DNA from: Shinisaurus crocodilurus
Taxonomy: Eukaryota; Chordata; Lepidosauria; Squamata; Shinisauridae
Reading direction: 5' to 3'
NCBI GenBank assembly: GCA_021292165.1
Contig: CM037881.1
Coordinates: forward strand, 4,774,001 to 4,838,000
Length of the DNA stretch: 64,000 bases
In this document: positions 11,829-18,438 of the stretch, piece by piece
How positions within the stretch are numbered: the stretch's first letter is position 1
Layout: each line of letters starts with the position of its first letter
Program-made: the position numbers and the translations under genes
The notes under the pieces: model-generated
What the model was told of the DNA's origin: nothing
What the model saw: the letters and a program-made list of their open reading frames with translations, nothing else
Databases searched by the model: none

Positions 11829-14800
11829 AAAAGAGAGAGAAAGAAAGGGAAGGAAGGAAGGAGAAGGGGGAGGGAGGAAGAGAGAAAGAAAGGAAAAGAA
11901 AAGAGGAAGGGAGGAAAAGAGAGAGAGAATGAAGGGAAAGAGGAGGAAGATGGGGAATGAGAAAGGGGAAAGAAAGTTGGGGAGACGAGAAAAGGAAGGA
12001 TGGAAGGCAGATAGAAAGAAAGAGAAAGGGAGGGAGGCAGGAAAGGAAGATGAGGAAGGAGAGGAAAAAGAGTGACGGGGAAAAGAGAAGAGAAAGAAGG
12101 AAGGAAGGAAGAAGAAAGAGAAAGAGAGAGAGAAAAAGGAAGGACAAAGCGGAGAACAGCAAAGGATCGCGCTCCCTTGGCCCTGCACCTCCCTCCCCGG
12201 GGTCCCGGTTCTTGCGCCGCGATGAATTCCTGTTTGGCTTCCGCCGTCTGCCCGGGGGGACAGGGAGGCAAGAAGAAGAGTCATTTAAACCCGAAAGGAG
12301 AGGAGAAGGAAATGGGCTAGAAAAGAAGGGAAAGGGGCGTGTGGGGAAATGGGATCGGGGGACGATGAATGAAGAAATGGAGGAGGCAGGAAGTTGAGTT
12401 GAACTTGTTGAAGGGACAGGTGGAAAGGGAGGGGCCCGAGCAGGACAGAGGCAGCGCAGGGTGTGTCTTCTTCTTTTCTCCTCCTCCTCCTCCTCCTCTC
12501 CTCCTCTCCTCCTCCTCCCTCCTCTCCTCCTCTTGGGGAGTCTCCCTTATTGCTTCTCCCTCTTCTAGACCTCTGTGTGACCTCCCCGAATTTAAATTAA
12601 TCTGTATATTATATACAGATGATATCTTGCACTTCTATTAAAGAATTACAATTAGAGGTACAGGATTGAGGAAGTTGGCTCCATCTAGCCCAGTCTTGGA
12701 TCATCTCCAGGGTATGGTTCCATTTTGATGTTTAGTTTTTGTTCTTGATATTTTTTGTCATTTACGATGGTTGTGAGACGACATATAATAGCATGGCCCA
12801 TGCTAGGTTACTACATTTGTAGATTTGTATTCATAGACCTGCTGAAAATGTGGAGAATGTGTAATGCATGTTCGCACTCAATAAAGTGTTTGAAAATAAA
12901 CTTGTATTTAGATGCATTTTACTTTAATTACATCAGTATTTTCATAACAAACAATATATGTGCTTAGGGGGTAAGGGTTTCTTTAACTAATCTAGTGGAA
13001 GAGACTTGAGTGCTAAAATCCACGGGTTAGGGGGCGCAAATTACTTGCCTTGCCCCGGGTGCTGACAACCCACGCTACGCCACTGCAACAATAACCCACA
13101 CTCAACCTTGAGTATGGGTTGTTGTGTTGCGTGAACCCAGCCAATGCCTCCGTGATTCCACCTTCAGCTCTTGTACAAACTATTGTTTGCCTTCAGCCAA
13201 AATGTCAACTGCCTCCAGCAACTCTGCTCTGAGGCAGTTCTTGGCGTCATTCTGCTCACTTGGCGTTGTTCTGTTCACTTGGGGAGTGGGGCCCTCCTGC
13301 TTAGCAGCCTGGGAGAGAAGGGAACTTCTGAGACCTGGTTTTGCTTTCACAAACAGAGGCTCCTCTCCGATTATGCCTCTCTACGATCTTCATTATTAGA
13401 AATGGCAACCATTTTTTTCTTGGCACAAGTGGAATGAGTTTTCACCCTTGTCTGGTGTTATCTTGCTCACAGCTGTATCTTACAGATGGCGTGTGTGTGG
13501 TAATGGGAGAAAAGGAAACATTTCCCCCCCCCCCACTCTGCCTCCCCACAGGAAACTCTCATCTTCTGTATTTCGATATGTTATTTTGATCGCCACTGTT
13601 TGGAATACTACAAGAGCACCGAAGTAAATAACCCCATAACTAAATGAGAAAAAGGGGAGAAACAATGCAACCTTTTGGCTAAAAAATATCAAACCGTTCT
13701 CTTGATTTGAGAAGAAGTCTCTTCAACGGTTAAATCCATTCCACAATATGGGCACAACGATCCAGTGAGAAATTTTCTTGAGCGAGCCTCACTGCAATGT
13801 GCCATACTCTTGTGTGGCTTCCATTCATTACAGTTCAGGAGAACCTGCTGCTGCGCTGAAGTGCTTTGCTTTTCTGTTATTGCAACCATCAACCAATAGT
13901 ATTGTGGAACATTTTAGATGCGAATGCATTTAATTTTAAGCATTATTTACTTTTACAAAATCTTTGATCATTAACATTTCATCATTTCACACACACACAC
14001 ACACACACACACTTCATTTATACTGAATTGGATTATTCAAGCATACCATTTTTACCTGGGCAGAATATCTCACAAGCATTTGATCTGCATTGTTAACCCA
14101 CGTGGTTATTACTACATGGATATAGCTTACTCAGTGTCCATAAATGAGCGTTCAGGGTTTTTAAAAAAAATGATCTAGAAGTTGTTCATTTGAAATGCAA
14201 AACAAACAAACAAACAAACAAAAAGATTTCAAAAGCATATTATATGAAATATGCTTATGAAATCTTTATATTAAATGAAATAAATGAAATTATAGCATGT
14301 TTGAGCACATAACAGATTTATGGGGACAACTAATTTAGTCTGGACTACGCCAGCGGGATAACTGAATGAGCATCTCATTGTGAATCTGAAATTGAGTTTT
14401 TATTTAATTTCTAAAGAAAAAGGTGCCAGGGCTCACATTTGCGTGGAAACACTGTCCCTTAATCTGGCAGCCCCCTCACCCGGTCTGTGATGGATGTGCG
14501 CTCTTTCTTACCCCTTGGTAAGGGAAATGTACTCTGAACCTGCCTGGGGGCACATGTTTCTCTTCATATGTCCTAAGGTTGAACACTAACATTGAAACCA
14601 GATGCCTAAACTGAGATTTGAGGAGCCCTGGCACAAGCTAAGCACTCTTGAAATACCCTCAAGGATGTGAAAAGGAAAACATGTTTTATATTTATTTCCT
14701 GATGTTATTTGGTTTTTAGCAGTCTGCTATTTTATCCAATTATTAAACTTCAACCTTCTTGTACATTCCCCCCCCCCCCTTAAAAGCGTTGTTTTAGGAA

Positions 14801-15076
14801 CACAGCAAATATGTTTGCAAGAGGACGCACAATGCCCTCATCACTGGAACATCACCCTACTTTCGCTACACAATAGCTGTAGTTATGGAAGCAAGTTCCA
14901 TTTCAAGCACCAGTTATGATGAATATTATGGAGATAAAATGTGCTTACCCTTGATCACGTGCCCTGATCCGGCTGTGGCTCAAAATCTTGTCATAGTGAG
15001 CAGTAGTAGCAGATTCTGCAGGATGAAAAGCTGACAGAAAACAAGTGGTGACTGTGGCAACCAAAAGGAGCTCCAT
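149..15076 (-). CDS. POSTN: Periostin, 5' portion of gene (exons 1-6 of a longer gene)
   Basis: Secreted matricellular protein that binds collagen, fibronectin and integrins. Six exons on the minus strand join in phase (128+99+65+158+165+147 = 762 nt, 254 codons) with GT/AG borders. In order the protein has a signal peptide (about residues 1-23), a cysteine-rich EMI domain (about 42-97, with [24 protein letters not shown] and GCPA), FAS1 domain 1 (about 98-230, with [18 protein letters not shown] and FFAPSNEAW) and the start of FAS1 domain 2 ([14 protein letters not shown]). Order, phases and motifs follow known vertebrate periostins; TGFBI is the nearest alternative but lacks the periostin-type N-terminus [17 protein letters not shown]. 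Downstream exons (rest of FAS1-2, FAS1-3/4, C-terminal cassettes) lie past the left edge. All introns are loaded with transposons. No frameshift or stop is seen in the exons. Confidence 0.95.
296..780. other. POSTN intron 5, left part: nothing recognised
   Basis: AT-rich intronic sequence between exon 6 and a retroelement-like tail. I see no coding homology or repeat signature I can name. Confidence 0.4.
780..1012 (+). mobile_element. LINE/SINE 3' tail, degenerate
   Basis: It contains a 'gtaaaccaccttgaaat...taggcagtatattaatgttttaaataaata' type 3' end (about 955-1010), the form seen at the 3' termini of several vertebrate LINE and SINE families. The upstream extent is unclear. Antisense to POSTN. 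Confidence 0.45.
1241..1405 (-). CDS. POSTN: POSTN exon 5: FAS1 domain 1 continued
   Basis: A 165-nt, 55-codon exon in phase 0/0, with acceptor CCCCCCAG and donor GTAAGT. It encodes [28 protein letters not shown] and INHYPNG, which match periostin FAS1-1 closely. No stop or indel. Confidence 0.95.
1614..1748. mobile_element. Palindromic hAT MITE, copy 1
   Basis: A 135-bp near-perfect inverted repeat with ends CAGTGTTCTCC/GGAGAACACTG around a 3-nt centre (GTA). The 8-bp flanks are CTCTAGCC (1606-1613) and CTCTATCC (1749-1756), 7/8 identical. This is a non-autonomous hAT-type insertion in POSTN intron 4. Each arm carries CTACAACTCCCAGCATGC. Confidence 0.9.
2203..2520. mobile_element. Possible hAT/Charlie-like fragment
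   Basis: Begins CAGAGGTGGGGAACCTTTTT and continues with a 'caagggccaaattccc' motif, a form common at hAT-Charlie-type ends. I could not find the matching right terminus or a TSD, so the extent is a guess. Confidence 0.35.
2521..3177. other. POSTN intron 4, right part: nothing recognised
   Basis: AT-rich intronic sequence leading to exon 4. No repeat or coding signature recognised. Confidence 0.4.
3178..3335 (-). CDS. POSTN: POSTN exon 4: start of FAS1 domain 1
   Basis: A 158-nt exon with acceptor TTTCTTTTTCAG. It encodes [28 protein letters not shown] and [16 protein letters not shown]. Two donor positions are possible (after GAT C or after GAT CGT). The phase-0 start of exon 5 requires CGT|GTAACT, giving a final Arg where mammals usually have Ser. 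FAS1-1 begins here. Confidence 0.93.
3644..3801 (+). mobile_element. 5S rRNA-derived SINE with CR1 tail, copy 1
   Basis: The first about 70 bp match the internal part of 5S rRNA (GTCTGAGCGTGGAAAGCTAAG, then CAGGGTCAGGCCTGGTTATT and ACTTGGATGGGAGACC). They include the A box, intermediate element and C box of the type-1 pol III promoter. The second half is a CR1 3' end (agcagggggttggactcgat ... ccttccaactctatgat) with an imperfect tandem ATCTATG-type tail. This is the SINE3 plan, with mobilisation presumably by CR1 machinery. The 5S part is truncated at its 5' end. Confidence 0.8.
4110..4174 (-). CDS. POSTN: POSTN exon 3: second half of EMI domain
   Basis: A 65-nt exon between acceptor TTTTCTGCAG and donor GTAGTG. 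It encodes [21 protein letters not shown], containing the CC pair and final cysteine of the EMI domain. It starts in phase 2 and ends in phase 1, matching its neighbours. It is short and would be easy to miss. Confidence 0.93.
4470..4800 (-). mobile_element. Degenerate L2-like LINE fragment
   Basis: On the minus strand this resembles the C-terminal coding end of an L2-like LINE: 'ttttggaccaactcatgtttctgg' and 'agcaatgcagatcttgtaagattagggtggtatgatcc' correspond to the segment seen more clearly at 8772-9263. No ORF remains. AT-rich sequence at 4230-4400 may be its 3' UTR. Confidence 0.45.
5051..5078. repeat. (GAAT)n microsatellite
   Basis: Tandem tetranucleotide gaatgaatgaatgaatgaa in POSTN intron 2, close to a LINE-like 'ataggtgggatatagaatgaatg' tail. 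Confidence 0.85.
5090..6142. other. POSTN intron 2: nothing recognised
   Basis: AT-rich sequence with ORF noise only. No coding homology seen. Confidence 0.4.
6151..6285. mobile_element. Palindromic hAT MITE, copy 2
   Basis: 135-bp inverted repeat with ends CAGTGTTGCCC/GGGCAACACTG. Flanks are GTCTAGAG (6143-6150) and CTCTAGAG (6286-6293), 7/8 identical. Slightly diverged arms (CCTCCAACTCC in one, GGAAGTTG in the other). Confidence 0.88.
6294..7130. other. POSTN intron 2: nothing recognised
   Basis: No gene or named repeat recognised. Confidence 0.4.
7131..7182 (-). mobile_element. Short CR1 3' fragment
   Basis: Matches the minus-strand CR1 3' end 'ttggaaggggcctataaggccatcgagtccaaccccctgctc'. 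Only about 50 bp remain. Confidence 0.7.
7606..7772 (+). mobile_element. 5S rRNA-derived SINE with CR1 tail, copy 2
   Basis: Nearly identical to the element at 3644-3801: a 5S-like head with A box, intermediate element and C box, then a CR1 3' end and a tail of ATCTATGA repeats (about 7740-7772). The flanks differ from copy 1, so this is an independent insertion of the same family, not a local duplication. Confidence 0.8.
7773..8635. other. POSTN intron 2: nothing recognised
   Basis: Contains a C-homopolymer near 8004 and the segment 'agtggccaaccgttttggcaagggtgccacaagtcaa' (about 8350-8390), which recalls hAT termini but has no TSD I can find. Confidence 0.4.
8640..9285 (-). mobile_element. 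L2-like LINE, 3' end, sense to POSTN, abutting exon 2 donor
   Basis: The minus strand has an open 163-codon C-terminal LINE segment (9263-8772) with [43 protein letters not shown] and [14 protein letters not shown], motifs typical of the region downstream of RT in L2/CR1-group LINEs. The 3' UTR ends in 'ccagatgggcgataaataaatattaat...' (8640-8690). It is 5'-truncated; the truncation point lies near 9285, about 12 nt past the POSTN exon 2 donor. Same strand as POSTN. Confidence 0.85.
9298..9396 (-). CDS. POSTN: POSTN exon 2: first half of EMI domain
   Basis: A 99-nt exon. The acceptor CTCCCAG precedes 9396 and the donor GTAAGT follows 9298. It completes the split glycine codon of exon 1 and encodes [19 protein letters not shown] and [10 protein letters not shown]. 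The cysteines are those expected of an EMI domain. The exon ends in phase 2. The 5' end of an L2 fragment sits only about 12 nt beyond the donor. Confidence 0.95.
9397..9810. other. POSTN intron 1, 3' end
   Basis: Contains the exon 2 acceptor and branch region. Nothing else recognised. Confidence 0.4.
9819..9952. mobile_element. Palindromic hAT MITE, copy 3
   Basis: 134-bp inverted repeat with ends CAGTGTTCTCC/GAAGAACACTG. Perfect 8-bp TSD CCATAGTG at 9811-9818 and 9953-9960. Centre ATA. Confidence 0.93.
10124..10316. mobile_element. MITE-like inverted-repeat element (GGCTGGGTTCACACA family), copy 1
   Basis: Begins TGGCTGGGTTCACACATGAC and is rich in 'aacccac'/'gtgggttg' inverted motifs. 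A second copy starts directly after it at about 10319. Superfamily not determined; no convincing TSD. Confidence 0.55.
10450..10696 (+). promoter_or_regulatory. Captured CpG island / GC-box promoter (DHRS11-derived)
   Basis: Extremely CpG-rich stretch ending at a Kozak-like tgggccATGG. It contains a GC-box run GGGCGGGGCGGGGCGGG at 10606-10622 and a CCG-triplet run near 10550-10570. No TATA box. Its position directly before the DHRS11-like start codon argues that it is the source gene's promoter and 5' UTR. Whether it is active here is unknown. Confidence 0.65.
10697..10777 (+). pseudogene. DHRS11: DHRS11 exon 1 fragment, N-terminal 27 codons (captured)
   Basis: From the ATG at 10697 the frame reads [13 protein letters not shown], then [14 protein letters not shown]. 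This matches the N-terminus of the SDR enzyme DHRS11, including the Rossmann dinucleotide motif TGxxxGxG (TGASVGIG). Homology stops sharply at codon 27, where the DHODH fragment begins. Read on, the frame stays open through antisense DHODH sequence to a stop at 10928-10930, giving a possible 77-residue chimeric peptide. The rest of the exon is found at about 11497-11544. Confidence 0.85.
10777..10808 (-). pseudogene. DHODH: DHODH exon fragment c (captured, truncated)
   Basis: The minus strand reads [10 protein letters not shown], the FMN-phosphate-binding segment of class 2 dihydroorotate dehydrogenase, preceded by a good acceptor (CTTGCCCCCAG). The exon is cut at the junction with DHRS11 at about 10777. 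Confidence 0.82.
10896..11049 (-). pseudogene. DHODH: DHODH exon fragment b (captured, complete exon)
   Basis: 154-nt exon with acceptor CCCTTTTCCCAG and donor GTAATG. It encodes [27 protein letters not shown] and [14 protein letters not shown], diagnostic of DHODH (the NTTxSRP and GGLSG motifs lie around FMN/substrate). Phase joins exon c across an 87-bp intron (10809-10895) and exon a across a 325-bp intron. No internal stop. Confidence 0.88.
11375..11488 (-). pseudogene. DHODH: DHODH exon fragment a (captured, complete exon)
   Basis: 114-nt exon, 38 codons: [36 protein letters not shown]. This matches the DHODH segment with the [14 protein letters not shown]-contact strand. It ends TGT GAG before a weak GTGCTG donor, and the next exon continues in frame. 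Together a, b and c cover about 100 residues of the C-terminal half of the enzyme, so no functional DHODH is encoded. Confidence 0.87.
11497..11544 (+). pseudogene. DHRS11: DHRS11 exon 1, second half (captured)
   Basis: Plus strand CGGCATGAAGGTGGTGGGG... followed by a splice donor CAG|GTAGGT. Allowing one extra G, it reads GMKVVG then CARSVDK, matching the segment that follows ALV in DHRS11 exon 1. The DHODH piece therefore lies inside DHRS11 exon 1. One or two single-base insertions break the frame. Confidence 0.72.
11556..12150 (+). repeat. Polypurine (GGAA/GAGA) tract
   Basis: About 600 bp almost entirely A and G on the plus strand, built of GGAAGG, GAGAGA and AAGAAAG blocks. It is inside the Pack-hAT, directly after the DHRS11 exon 1 donor, so it may be captured intron 1. 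Long homopurine mirror-type tracts can form triplex DNA. The long ORFs here (Ser/Leu/Phe-rich or Arg/Glu-rich) are composition artefacts. Confidence 0.9.
12590..13085. mobile_element. AT-rich 3' end of the Pack-hAT
   Basis: AT-rich sequence in sharp contrast to the GC-rich cargo, ending in 'cttgccttgccccgggtgctgacaacccacgctacgccactg', the inverted counterpart of the left TIR. Includes an AATAAAG at about 12879. Presumably the original transposon body. Confidence 0.7.
13143..14948. other. POSTN intron 1, 5' part
   Basis: No gene or named transposon recognised. Contains (CA)n at 13988-14012, (AAAC)n at 14202-14221, and C runs near 13526 and 14769. Confidence 0.5.
13988..14012. repeat. (CA)n microsatellite
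   Basis: About 12 CA units in POSTN intron 1. Confidence 0.9.
14949..15076 (-). CDS. POSTN: POSTN exon 1: signal peptide and N-terminus
   Basis: The ATG is at 15076-15074 and the exon ends before the donor GTAAGC at 14948. It encodes 42 residues plus two bases. The start [20 protein letters not shown] is a typical signal peptide with a hydrophobic core. It is followed by [17 protein letters not shown], the conserved mature periostin N-terminus. The signal peptide differs strongly from mammalian periostin, as signal peptides commonly do. The start is supported by the TATA box about 85 bp upstream and by the lack of another suitable ATG. Confidence 0.95.
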
Positions 15077-15160
15077 CCTTCTCTCTCTCTCCTCTGTTGC
15101 TCCTGTCCTCCTGACTAGTCTGAAAAGAGAACTGGGGAAAAGGCTGCAGAGAGCTCAAAG

Positions 15161-15168
15161 TTTATATA
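15161..15168 (-). promoter_or_regulatory. POSTN: POSTN TATA box
   Basis: On the minus strand the sequence reads TATATAAA, about 85 nt upstream of the POSTN ATG. A TSS 25-30 nt downstream would fall near 15130-15136, giving a 5' UTR of roughly 55-60 nt. The 5' UTR includes a CT-rich stretch (15077-15102). The TSS is inferred. Confidence 0.75.
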
Positions 15169-15169
15169 C

Positions 15170-15799
15170 ATGCTACAGTGCGGTGGGAGGGGGAAACGGA
15201 TCAGCCTGAGACTTCGAACAACCACCCTCCCACAAACAACAGGAACATCAGTCAGTTTTGAACCAGCCTTGCCAGAATGTGGAACACAACGGCACTCAAC
15301 TTGGGAGCTCCCCCACTTTCTTCACGTCCATAAGAATATATTATGCATATAATGTATCATGTTTCTAAGGGGTTTTTACGACCCTCCCCTTCAGGGAGTA
15401 TTTAAAGCCGTCAGAGTAAGTGTATTGTTAACTACTGCAAGACATTCATGTTTCAACAGAACAGAAACGGAACAATTCTCTATAGCAGTACCCTTAGGAT
15501 TCAATTAGACTTTATGATGCTAACCCCGTCCTTTGCCTGGAAAGGCACTTGGCCTAGTATTCATAAAAGGAGGCAAACCTGTGTCTAGATGCTCTCATGG
15601 GGGGTTCACCGGAGGGAATACTTCTAAACACACACACACACAATCCCCTGCACACAGAAAGCTACATGTCAGTCTATTCCCTCACATGCTTGCTTGTTTT
15701 CTATGAGCAGAAATGTCTTTTGAATGGAGAAGCATTCAACCAAGCATACAAGCCTCCACCTGCAGTCGGAAGTGGTACCATCCAGAAAAAGGCTGACCT
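15170..15799. other. POSTN proximal 5' flank
   Basis: Single-copy-looking DNA between the TATA box and the tandem duplication, holding the proximal promoter. The minus strand has a TGTTTGTGGG motif near 15233-15242 (FOX/RUNX-like), unproven. A short (CA)n lies at 15629-15642. Confidence 0.4.
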
Positions 15800-15815
15800 C
15801 TTCATCTGCTGTTTG

Positions 15816-16598
15816 CAGGGATGTTGAAGAGTCCTTGGTCTCGAGTCATGAGTCGAGTCACAAGTCGTTGGACCCGAGTCTCGAGTCCGAGTCCGAGTCC
15901 TTGGTCCAAAATGGTGACTCACGAGTCACGAGTCCTGAGTCACTCCCAAAACTGACTCCACGAGTCCCTATTAAAATCAATGGGGCTTCCCCCCAACAAA
16001 ATAAGGCTACTTCAGATGTGTGGCTTAAATAAATTCTAGGCACAAGTGTGCCTTTTTATTTCAAAACTCTGCCACTGATTTTGGCAAGAACAGACCAGGC
16101 AGACAAACCCAAAATAACCAGGCAGGCAGAGGAGGCAGGGAACCCCAAAGCAGGCAGGCAGAGGCCTTTGTCTTGGACAATTCAACTGTTGAACTGGTCA
16201 AGAAGAGACCAGGCAGGCAGAGGAGGCTGGGAACCCCAAACAGGCAGGCAGAGGCAGCCAAACCCAAAATGTCTGACCCTAACCCAAACCCCCCACAACA
16301 ACACATCAATCAAAATAAATCTCAACACATCGTTGGGGCTGCGCTCCTGGTAGCTGTCCATAGTGGCCGAGCAGCGGCGCACCTCGCTTCCATGCGCTCT
16401 TCACCGGTGATCGCGCTCCTTCTGGCACAGCCAGAAGACTCGTCAACAGCCCAGGGATGTTGACGAGTCCTTGGTCTCGAGTCCCGAGTCGAGTCTCGAG
16501 TCCCATTAAAAATATTGGGACTCGAGTCCGAGTCGAGTCAGAGGGGGGACTCAGTCCGACTCACGAGTCGAGTCCTCGAGTCCGAGTCCCCATCCTTG
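15816..16598 (+). mobile_element. GAGTC-rich hAT-like element E1
   Basis: 783 bp. Ends are CAGGGATG and CATCCTTG (consensus CATCCCTG), an inverted repeat. Both ends hold dense GAGTC/CGAGTC arrays. The middle has GGCAGGCAGAGG repeats and no transposase. The flanks repeat CTTCATCTGCTGTTTG (15800-15815 and 16599-16614), 16 bp and not 8. It starts the 4.65-kb duplication unit and lies about 680 bp upstream of the POSTN TSS. Confidence 0.85.
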
Positions 16599-16614
16599 CT
16601 TCATCTGCTGTTTG

Positions 16615-16995
16615 TGAGAACGATGCCTTGGTCTCTGCCCCCAGCAAGGCATACCACACTACCTGTTCGTAAGCCGTTTTCAGTACTCCCATGAAGTACT
16701 GATTACACCCTCAGGAAAACTGTAAATTTAAAATTATAATACATTCAGCAGGAATCAAAGTAAAGCTTCTCCAGTACCATTTCAGGCTGCGGGGTGTGTG
16801 TGTGTCAAATTCCCGCATGTAGAAAGTCCGCAAGGAGAGGCTTCAGCCGAGCCTTCTCCCTGACATGTTATTTTTCTGTTTGCGGGGAAAGCCATTGCAG
16901 AAGGGAGCATTCGTTGTGTGACTCCCTCCTCCCGCTTCAGCCTGAAATGGTACAGCCTAGGAAAAAGCTTTTCCACATGATTTTGTTCAACAGAG
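16615..16995. other. Unit A: unassigned sequence
   Basis: No repeat or gene recognised. Short (GT)n at about 16795-16803. Confidence 0.4.
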
Positions 16996-17003
16996 CCCTA
17001 ATG

Positions 17004-17138
17004 CAGTGTTTCTCAACCTTGGGTCCCCAGATGTTTTTGGCCTACAACTCCCAGCATGCCCCAGCCAGCGTAGCTGGCTGGGGCATGCTGGGAGTTGTAG
17101 GCCAAAAACATCTGGGGACCCAAGGTTGAGAAACACTG
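17004..17138. mobile_element. Palindromic hAT MITE, copy 4
   Basis: 135-bp inverted repeat with ends CAGTGTTTCTC/GAGAAACACTG. Perfect TSD CCCTAATG at 16996-17003 and 17139-17146. Confidence 0.93.
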
Positions 17139-17146
17139 CCCTAATG

Positions 17147-17973
17147 CAATTATTCGTGAGTCTATTTCAATCTGGGCAATAGCTGCGGTTGGATCCACAA
17201 TCTGCCTTCCACAAGATGGGTCTTTCCATGAGAGGAAGGGCTCCGCTCGCAGAAGGCCCCCTCACCCGATTTTGGGGGATCCCCTCCCCCACTCTACAGC
17301 TCACCCCATGGTCTCCTGATCCTCTGTGTAGCATTTCAGGGGGCTAGAGGCGCTGCTGTTTGAAGGAGGGGTGGGGGGGGAGCCCACTTGTAGTGTAAAT
17401 CTGGATCCGACCCTAAGAAATGATCTAAGACCTGTAGATCAGGAATGAATCTTCACAATATCCTGGTGGTCCTGCCAAAAAGGAGATTGTGAGATCAATT
17501 GCACCAAGGGCCATTGAGAGAGTGAGCGGCAGAACCAGCATTCAGTTACAGGTGTTTATGGCCTTCATGTCAGGGGAGAGGTTTCCGGTTCACGTGGGTA
17601 TTTCTGTCATTATATGTGTGAGATTACTGAGCCCCCTCAAAATCATGAGACCTATCTGCACATGTTAACTTATGTGTATAGATGCAAATTTAGAAATAAA
17701 TATTATAATTTAAATAGTAGAAGTACAGAACATCTCGCCATAGTAGGGAATTCTGTGACCACCAGGTGACCCGTGTGCCTTGCTCAGTCTGCTGTCCAGG
17801 GCAACAGTTGTTCCTGGTCAACTTCAAGGCCAGCTCTTCCTTCTGATGGTTCTTTATCTCTGTACCTGACTTGAACTTCGAATAGAGGACATCTTCAAAA
17901 AAGAGGACAGTCCTCTGGCAGCCCTTCAAATACAGGGCTGTCCTCTGTAGAAGAGGGCACAGGGCCACCGTAT
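17147..17973. other. Unit A: unassigned sequence
   Basis: No coding homology or named repeat seen. A 96-codon minus ORF at 17690-17980 has no recognisable features. Confidence 0.4.
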
Positions 17974-18438
17974 GAATCATAGAATCATAGAATCATAGAA
18001 AAGTAGAGTTGGAAGGGGCCTACAAGGCCATCGAGTCCAACCCCCTGCTCAATGCAGGAATCCAGGTCAAAGCATCTCTGACAGATGTCTGTCCAGCCGC
18101 ACCTTGAATGCCTCCAGACTGGGAGAGCCCACCACCTCCCTAGGTAGTTGATTCCATTGTCTTATTGCTCTGACAGTCAGGAAATTTTTCCTGATGTTCA
18201 GGTGGAATCTAGGTTCCTGTCACTTGAGCCCATTATTCCGTGTCCTGCAAACTGGGATGATCCTGGCCCTCCTCTGTGTGACATCCCTTCAAATACTGGA
18301 AGAGTGCGATCATATCTCCCCTCAGTCTCCTCTTCTGAAGGCTAAACATGCCCAGCTCTCTCAGTCTCTCCTCATAGGGCCTTGTTTCCAGTCCCTTTAT
18401 CATCCTTGTTGCCCTCCTCTGAACCCTCTCCAGTTTGT
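17974..18438 (-). mobile_element. CR1 LINE 3' end (unit A)
   Basis: Minus-strand CR1 with 3' UTR (ttggaaggggcctacaaggc on the plus strand) and tail of ATTCTATG repeats (17974-17999). The coding end reads [20 protein letters not shown] (degenerate). 5'-truncated. Confidence 0.9.

Larger units (their letters stand above)
10383..13085. mobile_element. Gene-capturing (Pack-type) hAT transposon carrying DHRS11 and DHODH fragments
   Basis: A 2703-bp element with TIRs CAGAGGCGTAGCGTGGG (left) and CAGTGGCGTAGCGTGGG (right, reverse complement), 16/17 identical, flanked by a perfect 8-bp TSD CAACAATA at 10375-10382 and 13086-13093. These are hAT hallmarks. No transposase is seen, so it is non-autonomous. 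Inside are a short hAT 5' end (to about 10448), a captured CpG island plus DHRS11 exon 1, a captured DHODH segment in opposite orientation, a 600-bp polypurine tract, and an AT-rich hAT 3' end (about 12590-13085). Introns of DHODH are retained, so capture was from genomic DNA and not from mRNA. Confidence 0.88.
10319..13142. mobile_element. MITE-like element copy 2, split by the Pack-hAT
   Basis: The left end ATGGCTGGGTTCACACAAC at 10319 and the right end TGCGTGAACCCAGCCA at 13127-13142 are inverted repeats. The element is interrupted at the CAACAATA site by the hAT insertion at 10383-13085, so it predates that insertion. Confidence 0.6.

Noticed and set aside
11312..12284. Long ORFs of 226-319 codons rich in Ser, Leu, Phe (minus) or Arg, Glu (plus)
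   Set aside because: They are translations of the polypurine tract. Only the end that overlaps 11375-11488 has real (DHODH) homology.
15816..16598. GAGTC arrays as a CRISPR array or satellite
   Set aside because: A eukaryotic window with irregular spacing and no constant repeat/spacer unit. The arrays are confined within elements bounded by TSDs, so they are transposon subterminal repeats.
17013..17198. Short conserved ORFs with [17 protein letters not shown] repeated through the window
   Set aside because: These are both strands of the palindromic MITE. Repetition reflects transposition, not a gene family.
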